Below are positions 33,181 to 44,982 of a stretch of 64,000 nucleotides of DNA, one piece after another. Each line of letters begins with the position of its first letter. Within the stretch, counting starts at the first letter, position 1. Origin of the DNA: Talinum fruticosum (Eukaryota; Streptophyta; Magnoliopsida; Caryophyllales; Talinaceae); NCBI GenBank assembly GCA_021018815.1, contig JAITYX010000042.1, positions 4,950,001 through 5,014,000 on the forward strand. The letters run 5' to 3'. The notes below the pieces were generated by a model. That model saw only the letters and a list, made by a program, of their open reading frames with translations. It was not told the origin of the DNA and did no database searches. A program made the position numbers and the translations under genes.

Positions 33181-34260
33181 TTTGTTTCTCTAGGATGCTG
33201 TTTGGAGTCCCTTGCTCTGTATAGTTCGAGTGAAGGAGACAGGGGATTAATCCTTCAGTATATGAATCCCTTGATAATGCCCTCTAACTATTTATAGGTA
33301 GTTCAAATGTGCAACACTGCCCCCTCCACGGCCGGGAAAACAAAGTGATTCCTGCCACTTTTCTGGTTTTTCCAGCACCCTTGTGCATCTGGCTGTGATT
33401 AGCTGAGAACATTCATGGAATTCCTCCCTTGGGTGTCTCGTACCTGCTTGTATATGTTTGTCAATATTGCTCGTTTTTATCCCCGTAGTTACCTTAAATG
33501 CTTGATTCCCTTATGTGTGTTCTTATACTAACCTATACTCAATGCTTTTATCCTCGTGACCTGTTAAAAATTTAAGCTAGAATATATCAGTGTTACCACT
33601 CACTAGGTAGTGAATCACACACACACTGCACTGCGATTCACGATGTGGATAGTCATGATTGTGTTTTACCTGTTGGCTTCCCGTTTGATTTATTTCCTTG
33701 GTCTTCGGGTGTGAATATACCTTTTATTGTTTTCAGTTTCACTTTTTCCTTGAAGTAGGGAGAGGGGGATGAGTTGTGCATCGATCAGAAGCTTCAAACC
33801 CTTCCTGGCTGTCGGTTTTGCTTACCAGTGATGGGGACCCGACCCATTGCTTACCCATAATTTGGACCGTCGTCCTTAGTGTTGGTGGTCTCCTACGAAA
33901 GATCAAACCATCCTATGGCACTCTGATTGGATTGCCATATTGGCTACATTTCAGTTCAAATGGTAAGTTATGGATGCCCATGCTTTGACGCTGAAGCATT
34001 CATTCATTGATTGTGGTGGGCGCCAAAATTAAACGACTTTATATCGTAGATGGCTTAAACCCGACTCTGATGGCCCAGTACATATTCTCTGGGCCAATGT
34101 GGGTCGGACAGCGAGAGAAGCTAGGGGGCTGTTGATAGGCCCAGTGGGCCAACATCATCCTCAAGCTCTGTCATTCTCTCCCCTCCACTGATTGGGCTTC
34201 CACTTGAACAAAATCACCACCGATATCAACGTTAACCCATTGACCTTGACGATCTTAATA
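33181..34260. other. Possible decayed LTR element
   Basis: A less AT-rich stretch with features seen in plant LTRs: CTATTTATAGGTAG near 33289 (TATA-like), a C-rich CCCCCTCCACGGCCGG block, and AGGGGGCTGTTGATAGG near 34123-34139, which looks like a polypurine tract meeting an LTR start. No paired LTR or retroviral protein was found. The palindrome GGCCCAGTGGGCC sits at 34138-34150. Confidence 0.3.
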
Positions 34261-34502
34261 TATTACTATTTTATTTTTAAATATCAACCCGAGAAATTTT
34301 AGATCTCATTCACAATATAACCATTTTGTTTTCTAGGTTAAGTGGTGTAGAGTTACAGTTTAGATCTCGTAACGAATTGAGACACCTAATGAGGTGCAAT
34401 TTATTATCAGCTCTCGGGAGTATGTGCTTTTACTTGTATTTGTCGTATGTTAATTTATAATATAAGTTTAATCGTATATAGGATTTTAAATAATAACATA
34501 GA

Positions 34503-34620
34503 TTGATTCGAGTGATTTAACTTTTGTTCTCCTTAAGTAATGTTTTGAATTCAAATCTTATAAATGGAGAAAATAAATAATAAAAAGTTATATTTTTATG
34601 GACTAATTATATCTCGACTT
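34503..34620 (+). mobile_element. SINE-like relic (family B)
   Basis: Contains GTGATTTAACTTTTGTTCTC, CTTAAGTAATGTTTTGAATT and TAAATGGAGAAAATAAATAA. It aligns with relics at 12371-12475 and 40386-40502. GAATTCAAATCTT resembles an eroded B box. Confidence 0.45.
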
Positions 34621-35021
34621 ACCATAAACATTGGCCCAAAAGATCTAAAAATATATATAAATATATATATATATATATATCTTAGCAAATGGCATGTCGC
34701 CATTATGTAATTGATGCGAAATGAAGCAGACAAATGCGCCGAAACATTGGCACAAACGTACATGTTTCAGGGCACTCCTCACTTTCAAAACCGTCTTAAC
34801 GGTCGGTAACTACTTTTGGTTTATTATAATTCCTTCTATTGACCCTCTTTGACTATTTCCAATTTTTCTTCTGCCGTGTGAGATATTTATATTATATTGA
34901 TGGACCGTAAAGATTCCGCCAATCCGGGAAAGAAAAATAATTAAAAATATGGATTTGAATTAGTTAGTGGGTAAAAATCTTCACATCAATATGTTAAATA
35001 TTTAGGTTTAAAATTAGTATA

Positions 35022-35067
<46 letters not shown>

Positions 35068-36407
35068 TCAATGTAATAATTTTGAGTTTATTTTAGACTT
35101 ATTTTAAATTATATCCTTAATTTATTCAAATTTATCTAAATTTATTTTTTTAAAGAAAAAGTTAAAAAGAGTTGTCGCTATCCTAATTTTAAAAACTAAG
35201 ATATATAATGCCCCCACTAATAACATTTCTTTTCTAAGGGGAAAAAAATAAAAAATAAATATAATAAGGAGCATAATGTCTGGAGATAGAGGAGCAGGTA
35301 CAATCGTAATTGATCACCAAAAATTAATGCGAAATTCAAGAAGCTACATATGCAATTAATTTATTTCTTCCATTTGGCACAAATTCATTTCTTGATTTAA
35401 GTCCAAATCTTTGATTTTTGCCCCCCTTGAGACGTTTTTATCATCCTCCATTATAAAATCTTCAAACTATTAATTATTTATATTTTGAATTTTTTTATTA
35501 AAAAAAACAGGAAAAAAAAAAAAAGAGTGGGAGAAAGTATAACCAGATGGCATTTTCTTACATTTTTAGAGCCTCTTTTCTTTGGGCAACAATATCTCTA
35601 GTCTATTAAGAGGAAGAAAATAACATATGTATTCAAGTAGCTCCCTTGGTCCCCAACCAAAGATTGATAGTGAAATCCAAATTCAAGTATAGTTGAAACA
35701 AGGGGGTTGGGTAGCGAGACCGAGCCGACAGAAGGAGATAACGATCGAATCTGTATTTAGAGAAAGGGATCAATGGTGTATGTTGTGTCCCACATTTTGT
35801 TCACCGAAAAATCACCAAATATTCAATTGTCATAAATTGAAATCTCATAACGACATAACAACATTGTGCTATCAGGGTTTTCAACCCATGCCTCAAAAAT
35901 AGAAAAAGAAAGGACACAAGACTTATACTTTCACTAATGTGTAAGTATATAACATGTCCGCCCAAAAGATCAGAGTATGTTTTGTTGTATACTGCATCCC
36001 TTATTTTATCCTTCTCTATATATCTCCGAGGTTACGTTATTCTTGTGGTTTGCATGCTTATGTTACTTGGCATGTAAGGATTGAAAAAAAACCATACCAT
36101 ACGTAGCGTATTTAAAGCAATCTAGCTAGCAAATTATTCTCTCTCACTATATCGTTTTCCACTCATTCATCTTTCTAGATGCTACTAACTAATAATGTAA
36201 ATAAATGTTCCACTTTTAAATCTTGATAAATCCCCTCCAAAACGCGTTTTAACGTGTACACTTGTGATTTGTTGCAGTATTATCATGAATATATATTTCC
36301 TTGGAATTTTATTTGTCCCAAAATAGTACATATTTTGAGGATTTACCACTATAATTGATATTCTATACGATCTCCTGCATTATCGAAAGTCAATAATGAA
36401 AGTAAAT
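34621..36407. other. Intergenic DNA with (TA)n and (ATT)n microsatellites
   Basis: (TA)n at about 34662-34681 and (ATT)n at about 35023-35065. No gene; open frames such as that at 35693-35902 have no recognisable domain. Confidence 0.5.
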
Positions 36408-36500
36408 GACATCTTAATTTAATGGTTAAGATTAAAATTTTAGGTACATTAGGTTTTAAATTTAAATTATTTATTATATTATACTTGTCTATCATTATTC
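36408..36500 (+). mobile_element. SINE relic (family A)
   Basis: Diverged copy of the element at 41620-41764: TTAATTTAATGGTTAAGATT corresponds to TGGCCTAGTGGTTAAGACTG and GGTACATTAGGTTT to AGTACATTAGGTCT. The promoter boxes are eroded. Confidence 0.5.
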
Positions 36501-39500
36501 TTTTGGACCAAGAAAAAGTCAATAATGAATCTATCTATCTTGTGTAATAAATGTTATAAAAGATTGCAAGTTATTCATATAGTTTATCAAAAAGAATCAA
36601 ATATATGTGGTTAATATATAGATAATATAGTGATAGCGAACATACTAACCAAATTGTTACTAGATATGTTTAAAAATGTACTTGATAGACCTTTTGGGAG
36701 AATTTGTGACGGTTCACTAGATCCTTAAATCCAGTTACATTATAAGTTGGGCTTCATTTCCCTTGTGCTCGGCACTAATTAAATCACTATTAGATGAAAT
36801 TTGTTTTGAATAGGCAACTTTTTTATAGGAAAAAAATAATAATAATATGTGATTTCATATCTTATTTTGAGATTAAAAAAATTATTAATTTTTCAAACAT
36901 TTAAAATCTACGATTTATATTGAACATAAGTACATACAAACTTTAATGTCAACATCCCAAAATAACAATGACTTTTGCAGTCATTAATCGGTCGTTAACT
37001 CACAAAATTGTTATTTTCGAATACAGTACGGGGACAAGATCCACGTATATGCTAATATAATATCTTTTAGACTAAACTAGTAGTTAATGTGGTGTAATTT
37101 TTTGAAGAGATATTGTTGTGACAAGATGAAGAAAAAGAAGAGGAAGCATAAGAAGATTGGAGGGCAGGAAGAAGTTTGAAAATGAATGGAATGGAATGGG
37201 CCTTAAGTTTAGGAGCAATGATGACTGTCGGTGAATTATGCGAAAAAAGTTGAAGGAAACATCCGCATCGTTATTCAATTATTTCACCTAACTTTCTTCC
37301 AACTGCCATAACGGAAACTAAACCATACATAAATTAAAAAGACTTCTCTCACTACCACGGTAAAAAACCTTTTTTTTTTTTAAAAAAAAAAGAAGCCATC
37401 AACCCACCTTTTTATCTTCTTAACTTTCAACACATTCATCCCAACCCCACTCCATCTTTGTGTAATTATTTCCGAGTCAGAATCGGTGTTTAAGATAATT
37501 ATTAAAGCGTACTCTTTATAATTTTGAAGTTTATGATATCAACGTAATAAAACATGATCAGATCAAAAATTCAAACAACTTGTCTATCAAATTTAATCCG
37601 ACTGACGAGATTTTTGGGTACTCGGGGTTTTGTATATGCATGCATAGGCCATATGCCACAAAATGGAGGCAAAATACTGATAGAGTTACCCTGTGCCATT
37701 CCCATTTGTTTTGATAGTCTACAGTAATTGGTAGTACTGTTACTTTGCAACTGATTTGATTTTGGTCGACATTTTTTACCAAAGTGGCCAGACATTCACA
37801 TAAACCTTTAAACCTTTTTTTTTTTTTTTTTTTTTTTTTGGGACATGGCTATGCATGATAATGATGTCAATGAATCTTGAGACATTTTGTTTTTCAACAT
37901 TCTTTCATTTTTAATGTAAATTAAATTATTTCATTCTAGAGACATTCGTCCTATAAAATTTAATTACAGTTATAACCTTTGTGTTAATGTTAAGTCATGA
38001 ATTATATTAGTTAACCTATTCCGAGTATATAAAATTTAATCAGTATGTGAAAATAATCTTTATAGATTTAATCTTTTTATTTTCTTGGGATCTACTCTAA
38101 ATTATACATCCCTTGAATTTACTTTCCATTTAATTATTTGTTGAAAATAAAATTATCGATTCACACGGCTTTTGAATTTTGAGGTGGGCACATCAATCAA
38201 GCTATAAAAAATGAGATAGCTTTCCAAAGTCTACATAGTCAACATGCAACGACATAACCTGCTATCTCATCTGCATCTAAATTAATCTTCATATCCAAAA
38301 TCCAAACATTCAACCCAGTAGTTGAACATTTGCTTACATCTAAACATGTATGTCACTCTTCCTTTGTTTCAAACCTGCTAAGTTTGAATTCAACTTTGTT
38401 ATAGATTATGGAAGTTGGCTTTTTCGGGAATGAACTTTTCCTATAAGTTGATCAAGGAAGTTGACGATCATTTCTAAAATTTTTTACCAAACAACATGAT
38501 TGGCACAGGTTTACTATAAATTTAGGAAAAATCATCCAAAAAGTTATAACAAATGTACATTGTCAAAGGTATATTCCTTTTAATTTTAATTTATTATAAA
38601 TAACTTACTGGCAATAAGTGTTGAACGGTGCTATTGAATGCTTACTAACCGGTATATGTTTATGAGCACTGAATATATACTAGGAAATACATTTAGAAAT
38701 ATGTACTTATAAATACATGTTAGTGTTGATGGTATAGATCATAATTGATTTGTTTGTTCAACTTTACATGAAAAACAAAATCTATTTATCTTTTATGTTC
38801 TTTTATGTTCATTCGTTTATGTTCGTTTCTTAATTAACGGATCATTTTTATTCGTTTCTGTTTGTATATAAACATGAGTATTAAATGCTGAAGATAAGTA
38901 TTAATCATAAGTTGAGAGGAACATATTCCTGGTTAGTTACCTTTTGGAATATTTATTAACATTCTCCTCTATGAAGCAATAGATTATATAGGAGTACTTT
39001 ATTACTTGTGTTTATTTAAGTCGAATCAACGTTATAAGTTTCGTACGATGAATTCTTAATATTCAATAAATTCATACTTGTCTTGGTAGAGTATTTGGTT
39101 TATTTTCCAAGACCTATATAGTCCACCATATAAAAAGGAAAAATATTATCTTATCAAACATGTATATTCAAAGACCCAAGATTATTAAAAAATAACATCT
39201 TAAATTCGAATATTATAAAAGTACGACTCTAACTAAACTAACGAGTAGTATTAAATTAAAAGACCACAGAAACAAATATCTGAGTGATTTTTGAAATACA
39301 AAATTAAGAGATACAATAAAAATGAGAAATCCTATCACAAAAAAAAAAAAAAAAGAGAAAGCATGGGTTCACTATTGTTATTGAAGAAGGCCCCAGTATG
39401 TAGACCCGACCCTACGAGTCGTGCCCACCCAAGTCCTTCTCAAGAAAAGCCCCAAATTCCATGGAGAGGATAAATAAATAAATAAATAATATTAAACCTG

Positions 39501-39960
39501 TTTGGCTAACTATTTTATTTTATTTTTGGGCTGGAATCCGTGTTTGGTTAACCGTAACAATTAGTCATATCCCGTACTTTGTAGAAAGCACACATCCAAA
39601 CACGCCGTTAAGTCAAGTCAAGGGGAGAGAGAGAGATTGACCAAGTGTACCCTCAATCAACAAAATTAATCCTAAGTTTAATTTAATAATTTGATTTGAA
39701 TATGCGTATGCGCTCCTCATCCCCACCGCCGACCATTTTTGGTTGATTTTTCTTCCCATGCAATTTTCTTAGTCTTTACCGTTTAATTAATTGGGGCCAA
39801 AGCCACTCCTTTTTGTTCTCTCTTGCTCCCTTTCCGCTTCTTGCATGCGCATGCATGTTCTAAGGACATTTCTTAAGTTCGGGTTTCACTTGGTAAACAA
39901 ATTCTTCGATTCACTCAGTTTATTATATTTAAAGATTTGTTCGAAATTACATAAAAACGA
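36501..39960. other. AT-rich intergenic DNA
   Basis: No gene. T-run/A-run palindrome at 37370-37391, a T run at 37818-37839, and a short cluster of TTTATGTTC-like units at about 38790-38850 related to the array at 39965-40155. Confidence 0.45.
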
Positions 39961-39964
39961 AATT

Positions 39965-40155
39965 TATTTATATTTATGTTCGTGTATGTTTGTTTTACGT
40001 TCGTTCGTTTCTTATTTTAACGACTCATTTTGTTTGTTTATGTTTATTTATGTTCACTTATGTTTATTTATGTTCTTTAATATTCGATTATGCTCTTTTA
40101 TATTTGTTTATGTTCGTTTATGTTAGTTTATATTTATGTTTATGTTTATATGCGT
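39965..40155. repeat. Degenerate tandem repeat of TTTATGTTCG-type units
   Basis: About 190 bp of irregular 10-12-bp units (TTTATGTTCG, TTTATGTTTA, TTTATGTTCAC). It may be the subterminal region of a DNA transposon or a simple minisatellite. No terminal repeats were identified. Confidence 0.6.
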
Positions 40156-41619
40156 TTTATATGTAACCTCCAACATGTCCCAAGTCAGTTGTATACTCTG
40201 TAAAGTCTCTCAATAAAAAATAAAAAACAAAGAATTGAGGGCGTGTAAGTTTTTATCAAATTAGATAATTGTAAGCATGAGCGGAGTTATTTCTCAATCA
40301 CTTTTAAGTTAAGTAATGAAATATCTTTGGTACATTTTACGTCAAGAAAAAAAAAAAGCTATGATATTAACAATAGTTTTGAACTATGCGGTGGTTAATT
40401 TGACTTATTTCTCTTAAGAAATTTCTCAAATTCGAATTTTATTAATAGAGAAAATATATAATAATAGGAGACTTATGCTGTTTACGGATCAATAATAACT
40501 CAATTTAAATTTTAAAAAATAAAATTAAAAGGAAAAAAAAGTTGGTCACTAGCCACAAAGTCCAATAGGATTTAGATTTGATTATTTTATAGACTAACAC
40601 AAGTTAGATATTGTGGCGTTGTGATGGATTGGAGAGTGAGTTGCAAGGTACTCCACTAAAATTTCGAAATTAAGTAGAAGACAAAATGATCACCCACATG
40701 AAAAAAGAACACACATGATTGACACAATAATTACTCCGGGATTGCTGCTAAATAGGTTAACTTAGTCTATAATCACATATATCTATAGGAGCTAAACATG
40801 TTTAGGTAGGTTAATTAGATTAATTAACATACCCACACACTAAGCTTTTCATGTTCAAGGACCCCAAATATTTCGGCAAAAAATTAATATAATTCTATCT
40901 TTTTGCCTAACTTTTGGTCCATTAGCCACCTCTCTATACTAAATCGCCCAATTTCCCAAGTCCCAGTGATACAAAGTTATATATAATGACTGCAATTAAA
41001 AAGTTGATCTTGAGTTAATTAAAAAAAAAAGGTTTGATTTACCATTAAAGTGTTGGTTGAGATGGCAGCGATCTCACCCTAATAAGGAGGATAATACAAA
41101 TTTGAATTTTTAAATTTGTAATTATTTGAAGAGACTTTTACCTTAAATACTTAACAATACTGAAAGAAATTAAACTTTTAATCAAATCAAAAAGAAATTA
41201 TTGATCATGAGAGCATAAATGGGGTTAAGTGAGACTCATTTTCTTCAAAAAATTTATTCTCGGTATATAATTTAGGTAGAACCCTTGTAAGAACGATTAC
41301 TTGGCTAGTTATTTTACTTACCCTTTCAAAAAAATTTGAGTTAATTATATCTTTATTTTTTAAATAAAGGACCCCTAAAAAAGCAAATTAAAGTAGGAAA
41401 CCTCAAGATTCATAGTGGCCATCTCTCTCTCTCTCTCAATGCTTCCTGTACTTGCAAAAGCAGCAGCGCACAGCAAAGATCGCGTGTTTGACGGGGCCCT
41501 AACCAAAAGTCACTTAATTTGCTCTGAATTTTTCATTTTTATGTAATAGACTTACCTTGAATTCTGTTTGATTTTCTAAATAATTATTCATTATGTACTT
41601 TATAATTAAAATCTTACCA
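40156..41619. other. Intergenic DNA with SINE relic
   Basis: 40386-40502 is a third diverged copy of the family seen at 12371 and 34503 (GGTTAATTTGACTTATTTCT, CTCAAATTCGAATTTTATTA, AGAGAAAATATATAATAATA). A (CT)n run lies at about 41422-41437. No gene. Confidence 0.45.
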
Positions 41620-41727
41620 ATGAGGTCATGGCCTAGTGGTTAAGACTGAAATTCTGAGTACATTAGGTCTCGAGTTCAATTCCCTCCCCATTGTATTGTA
41701 TTGTCCTTTGTGGCTCATTTGCACCAA

Positions 41728-41763
<36 letters not shown>

Positions 41764-41764
41764 T
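41620..41764 (+). mobile_element. tRNA-derived SINE (family A)
   Basis: A box TGGCCTAGTGG (41629-41639) and B box GAGTTCAATTCC (41672-41683) lie 32 bp apart, as in tRNA-derived polymerase III promoters. The element ends in (AAT)n at about 41736-41762. The whole is about 145 bp. A relic of the same family is at 36408-36500. Confidence 0.7.
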
Positions 41765-44202
41765 AAGATCTGATATTTTGTCGGATTTGAGGCATTTTCA
41801 CATTCAAAAAAGTGTTCGACTAGGGATTTGATGAGTCCAACTCCTAATTAAGCTTATGTATCCAAGTTCGAGCTCAACTTAAGTTAATTACTCATTTCTG
41901 TCCCTCTATAAATAAGATCATCGGAATTACATATGTAACTCATTTCTTTTGTTAGTTAGAGAAAGTACATATGTACTCTAAAACCAATTTAAAACATTTG
42001 ATCATGCCACGACTTATAATATATATTTATGCTACTGGCGAAATCAGTTTTAAATACACAAATTTTTAAAAATTAATTAAAATAATATTATGAGTAAAGA
42101 CTAAAAACAAAATATATAGTAGTACCTTAAATTTACTACATAGAAGTAACTGACTATCGACAAAAACACTAATAAAATAATAAGAACATTAATCAAAAAT
42201 ACACTTTTTCACACAGGTAAAATCGACGGTTAAAATTTCACTCAACACTTAGACGTTGAGGAAAGATTGCATAAAATCATATATTTTTGGTAGTTAATTT
42301 AGTAGTTATGGTTAGTTACATGGGCACGTGGTAAGAAGAGATCCACAATACTACCCATTCCACAACCATCGCCGTGACATGTTATTCCCCTCCCTATTCA
42401 TCTTTTTATTTATACATTTTTAAAATTTGTTAAATTTATGAGTTTGACGTGCTCAAAATCTATGTCCTGTACATCCATTCTTGCCCTCTACTTTAAGTCA
42501 TGGGTTTCCCATGTCAAGGGCAACTCTTTTTTCTTCTTTTTGTTTCATTAATTAGTTCATGAGGCCCAATTTGTGTACTTGAACGGATAAACACATGAGA
42601 AAGAACAAAAGCACATTCAAGATTGGAGAGTTGGAAGTTGGATCACATTATATCAATCATGGTAGAAGTTTATATTTATTACTCGTTTTGAAATATTGTC
42701 GTCTAAGATGATCTGCGTTCTTTTAAAATCTACGTGTATGTAAGTTGACGTCTCGAATTAACTAGTACCTAAAGGTACTTATCCAAGAGAAACAAACTCA
42801 TATAACTTCTTTAGTTTAGAAACACAGGTCGTTTTTAACTTATCGTAAAGAATACGTTAGTGGATATATACATAGCCCACAAGTTCAAGCCCTTCTTGAA
42901 TTTTTCATACCCTTTTGCATTACGTACTTAATACTAGTTTTTATTTTTAGGTATTGAATTATGCATGGTAGCTACAAGGATCATAATAATAATTTAAAAG
43001 TCTTTGTTATAAATGAGAATGAATAATTGGATAAGTACTTAATGCTTCCCGAGTATACACTGAATCTTGGACGTAGAAACCACGATTTTTCTTTAATTTC
43101 TTTCATTAATTATATTTGTTAATTAATTTGTCTCACATATATATGGCTTCACATCATATTTGTAGGAAATTAAATTAAATAAAGGAAAGAAGATCTCTCT
43201 TTGATTGAAGCTTATCCTACTCAAGTTGAGTCAAGAACGTTTGACTCAAGCTCAGCTCATAATTTATTTTGCCTATAAGCTATTGAATTTCACTTTGACT
43301 TTTTTAAAACCTTAATTCAATCCCTTTTGCACGAGATTTTAGTAAAAATACTATATAATACCGTGTACATTTTAAAACAAAAGGATAATTTTTTTCTAAA
43401 CCGAACTCAAGGCTCGATTGAGGCTGAAATGGAATCAAGGCTTGAGCTACGTACATTTGACCAATCCAATTGTGGACCAGTTTACAAGGTGCATGTAACA
43501 CTTATTTTTATTTTTACGCGAATTCTTCCCCTTCTTTTAATAAATAGAAAAATTAAAATATGATAATAAAACTAATCCCGTACATAAAGATATAAATATA
43601 ACATAAATATAGCAAATTTTATTCATGGAATAAATGATAATTAATAAAGTTAATTAAGACCTAAATCCTTTAGTTATCGATCCTTGAATATAGAGTATAT
43701 GTCTCTTCACAAACTTTTAACGGCCCTTTTTTAATTTTGAAAAGCAACAATTATTGAGGGAATACTAACTAAGCTTAATCTATTGAAATAAAAGCTACCT
43801 GGTCGTGCCTTTTCTCCTTCTATCTCCTCTATTTTTGGCTCTATCCTCCAAAAAAAAAAAAGAGGGGGGTGAATATTAAGTCAAGCGACCCAAGTCCATG
43901 GATAAGTAACCCAACCAACCCAACCCTCCCAAAAAAAAAAAAGAAAAAGAAAAATCAAATTAGAAAAGAATAAAGGTTGATAGAGTCCTATAAAATCCCC
44001 TTAAACTCCCGACTTTATCCCCACAATTGCATTAGCATTTGTCTCTCAGTATTCCTTTGATTTCTCTCTCTCCTTTTCCCTCCCAATCAACGCTTCCCTC
44101 TCTCTCAATAATCGAAAACCGTTTCACAGTTACTCTCATCTCCTCGCCTTCAATTTCAATTGCACCTCCCCTCTACATTCCTCTCTCTCTCTCTCTCTGG
44201 AA
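41765..44202. other. Intergenic DNA and 5' flank of the DUF4408 gene
   Basis: No gene. Just upstream of the next CDS are a pyrimidine-rich leader with (CT)n at about 44179-44200 and A-runs at 43849-43861 and 43930-43942. A core promoter was not identified with confidence. Confidence 0.45.
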
Positions 44203-44982
44203 ATGGATTCCTACGAAATCGACGCCATCAAGATCGAGAAGGCCAAAGCGATGCAGCGCTATCGAACCTTCCAGAACATCGCCACCATTGTCCGAACTCT
44301 CGAAATCTTCCTCGCCATCGTCCTCCTCTCCTGGTCGCTTTTCCGATCGTCCGAGTATCTTCCTGCGGCAGTTGAATTTTCTGGCGCATTTCTCCGGCGA
44401 GTGTGCTCTCTCCTCTTCTGTCCTCACTTCGTCTTCCTCCTCGGCAACGCCATCATCATCGCTCTCTTCGCTAACTCCCGCGATAAGGCCTCCTCGGCCG
44501 ACGACTCAGAGAAATCCTCCGGCGGCGAGATGTTCACCGCCACCGGCGGATTGCAGGCGGATGAGAGAGAACCGGAGGTAGTGAAGGTCGCCGTCCATGT
44601 TCCGCCCCCTCCTCCGACGGAAAATGCAATTGTTCAAGTCGCGGAAAACAGAGAACCAGCAGAGGTGATCAAACAGGTACAGGAGGAGATTAAAGAGCAG
44701 GAAACGAAGACTTACAGGAGGTCGCGATCGACAGTGGAGAAAGTAATTGGAGAAGAGGAGCCGAAAGAGAAAGAGAAGGAGAAGATAGAGCTCCGGCGAT
44801 CGAAGACGGTGCCTCGCCGGAAAAGCAGGGACGGAGAATCGGCAATGGCGGCGAGGAGGCGGAGGATGTCTGACGTGGACGGCTTGAGCAGCGAGGAGTT
44901 CAGGAGGAGAGTGGAAGCTTTCATCGAGAAGCAGCAGAAGTTCCTCAGGGAAGAAAGTAAGGCTCTAGTTTTGACTAATTAG
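44203..44982 (+). CDS. DUF4408/DUF761 membrane protein
   Basis: Plant-specific protein of unknown function, 259 aa, single exon. The N-terminus (residues 1-30, MDSYEIDAIKIEKAKAMQRY...) and the first hydrophobic segment (about 33-48, LEIFLAIVLLSW) match the DUF4408 type; a second membrane segment is at about 67-90 (FVFLLGNAIIIALF). A long charged, low-complexity middle follows, with PPPPP near residues 144-148 and Glu/Lys-rich runs. The C-terminus has the DUF761 (cotton fibre protein) motif DVDGLSSEEFRRRVEAFIEK followed by QQKFLREES. The start is the first ATG giving the conserved N-terminus and comes directly after a (CT)n leader. Membrane location is inferred; no catalytic motif is visible. 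The overlapping long frame from 44039 is a composition artefact. Confidence 0.85.
   Translation: MDSYEIDAIKIEKAKAMQRYRTFQNIATIVRTLEIFLAIVLLSWSLFRSSEYLPAAVEFSGAFLRRVCSLLFCPHFVFLLGNAIIIALFANSRDKASSADDSEKSSGGEMFTATGGLQADEREPEVVKVAVHVPPPPPTENAIVQVAENREPAEVIKQVQEEIKEQETKTYRRSRSTVEKVIGEEEPKEKEKEKIELRRSKTVPRRKSRDGESAMAARRRRMSDVDGLSSEEFRRRVEAFIEKQQKFLREESKALVLTN

Noticed and set aside
33776..33988. 70-codon frame in the bL31c to SINE spacer
   Set aside because: No domain; falls in possible LTR debris.
44039..44581. 180-codon Ser/Pro-rich frame overlapping the DUF4408 gene
   Set aside because: Low-complexity shadow of the CT-rich leader and the real frame; the DUF4408/DUF761 frame carries the conserved motifs.
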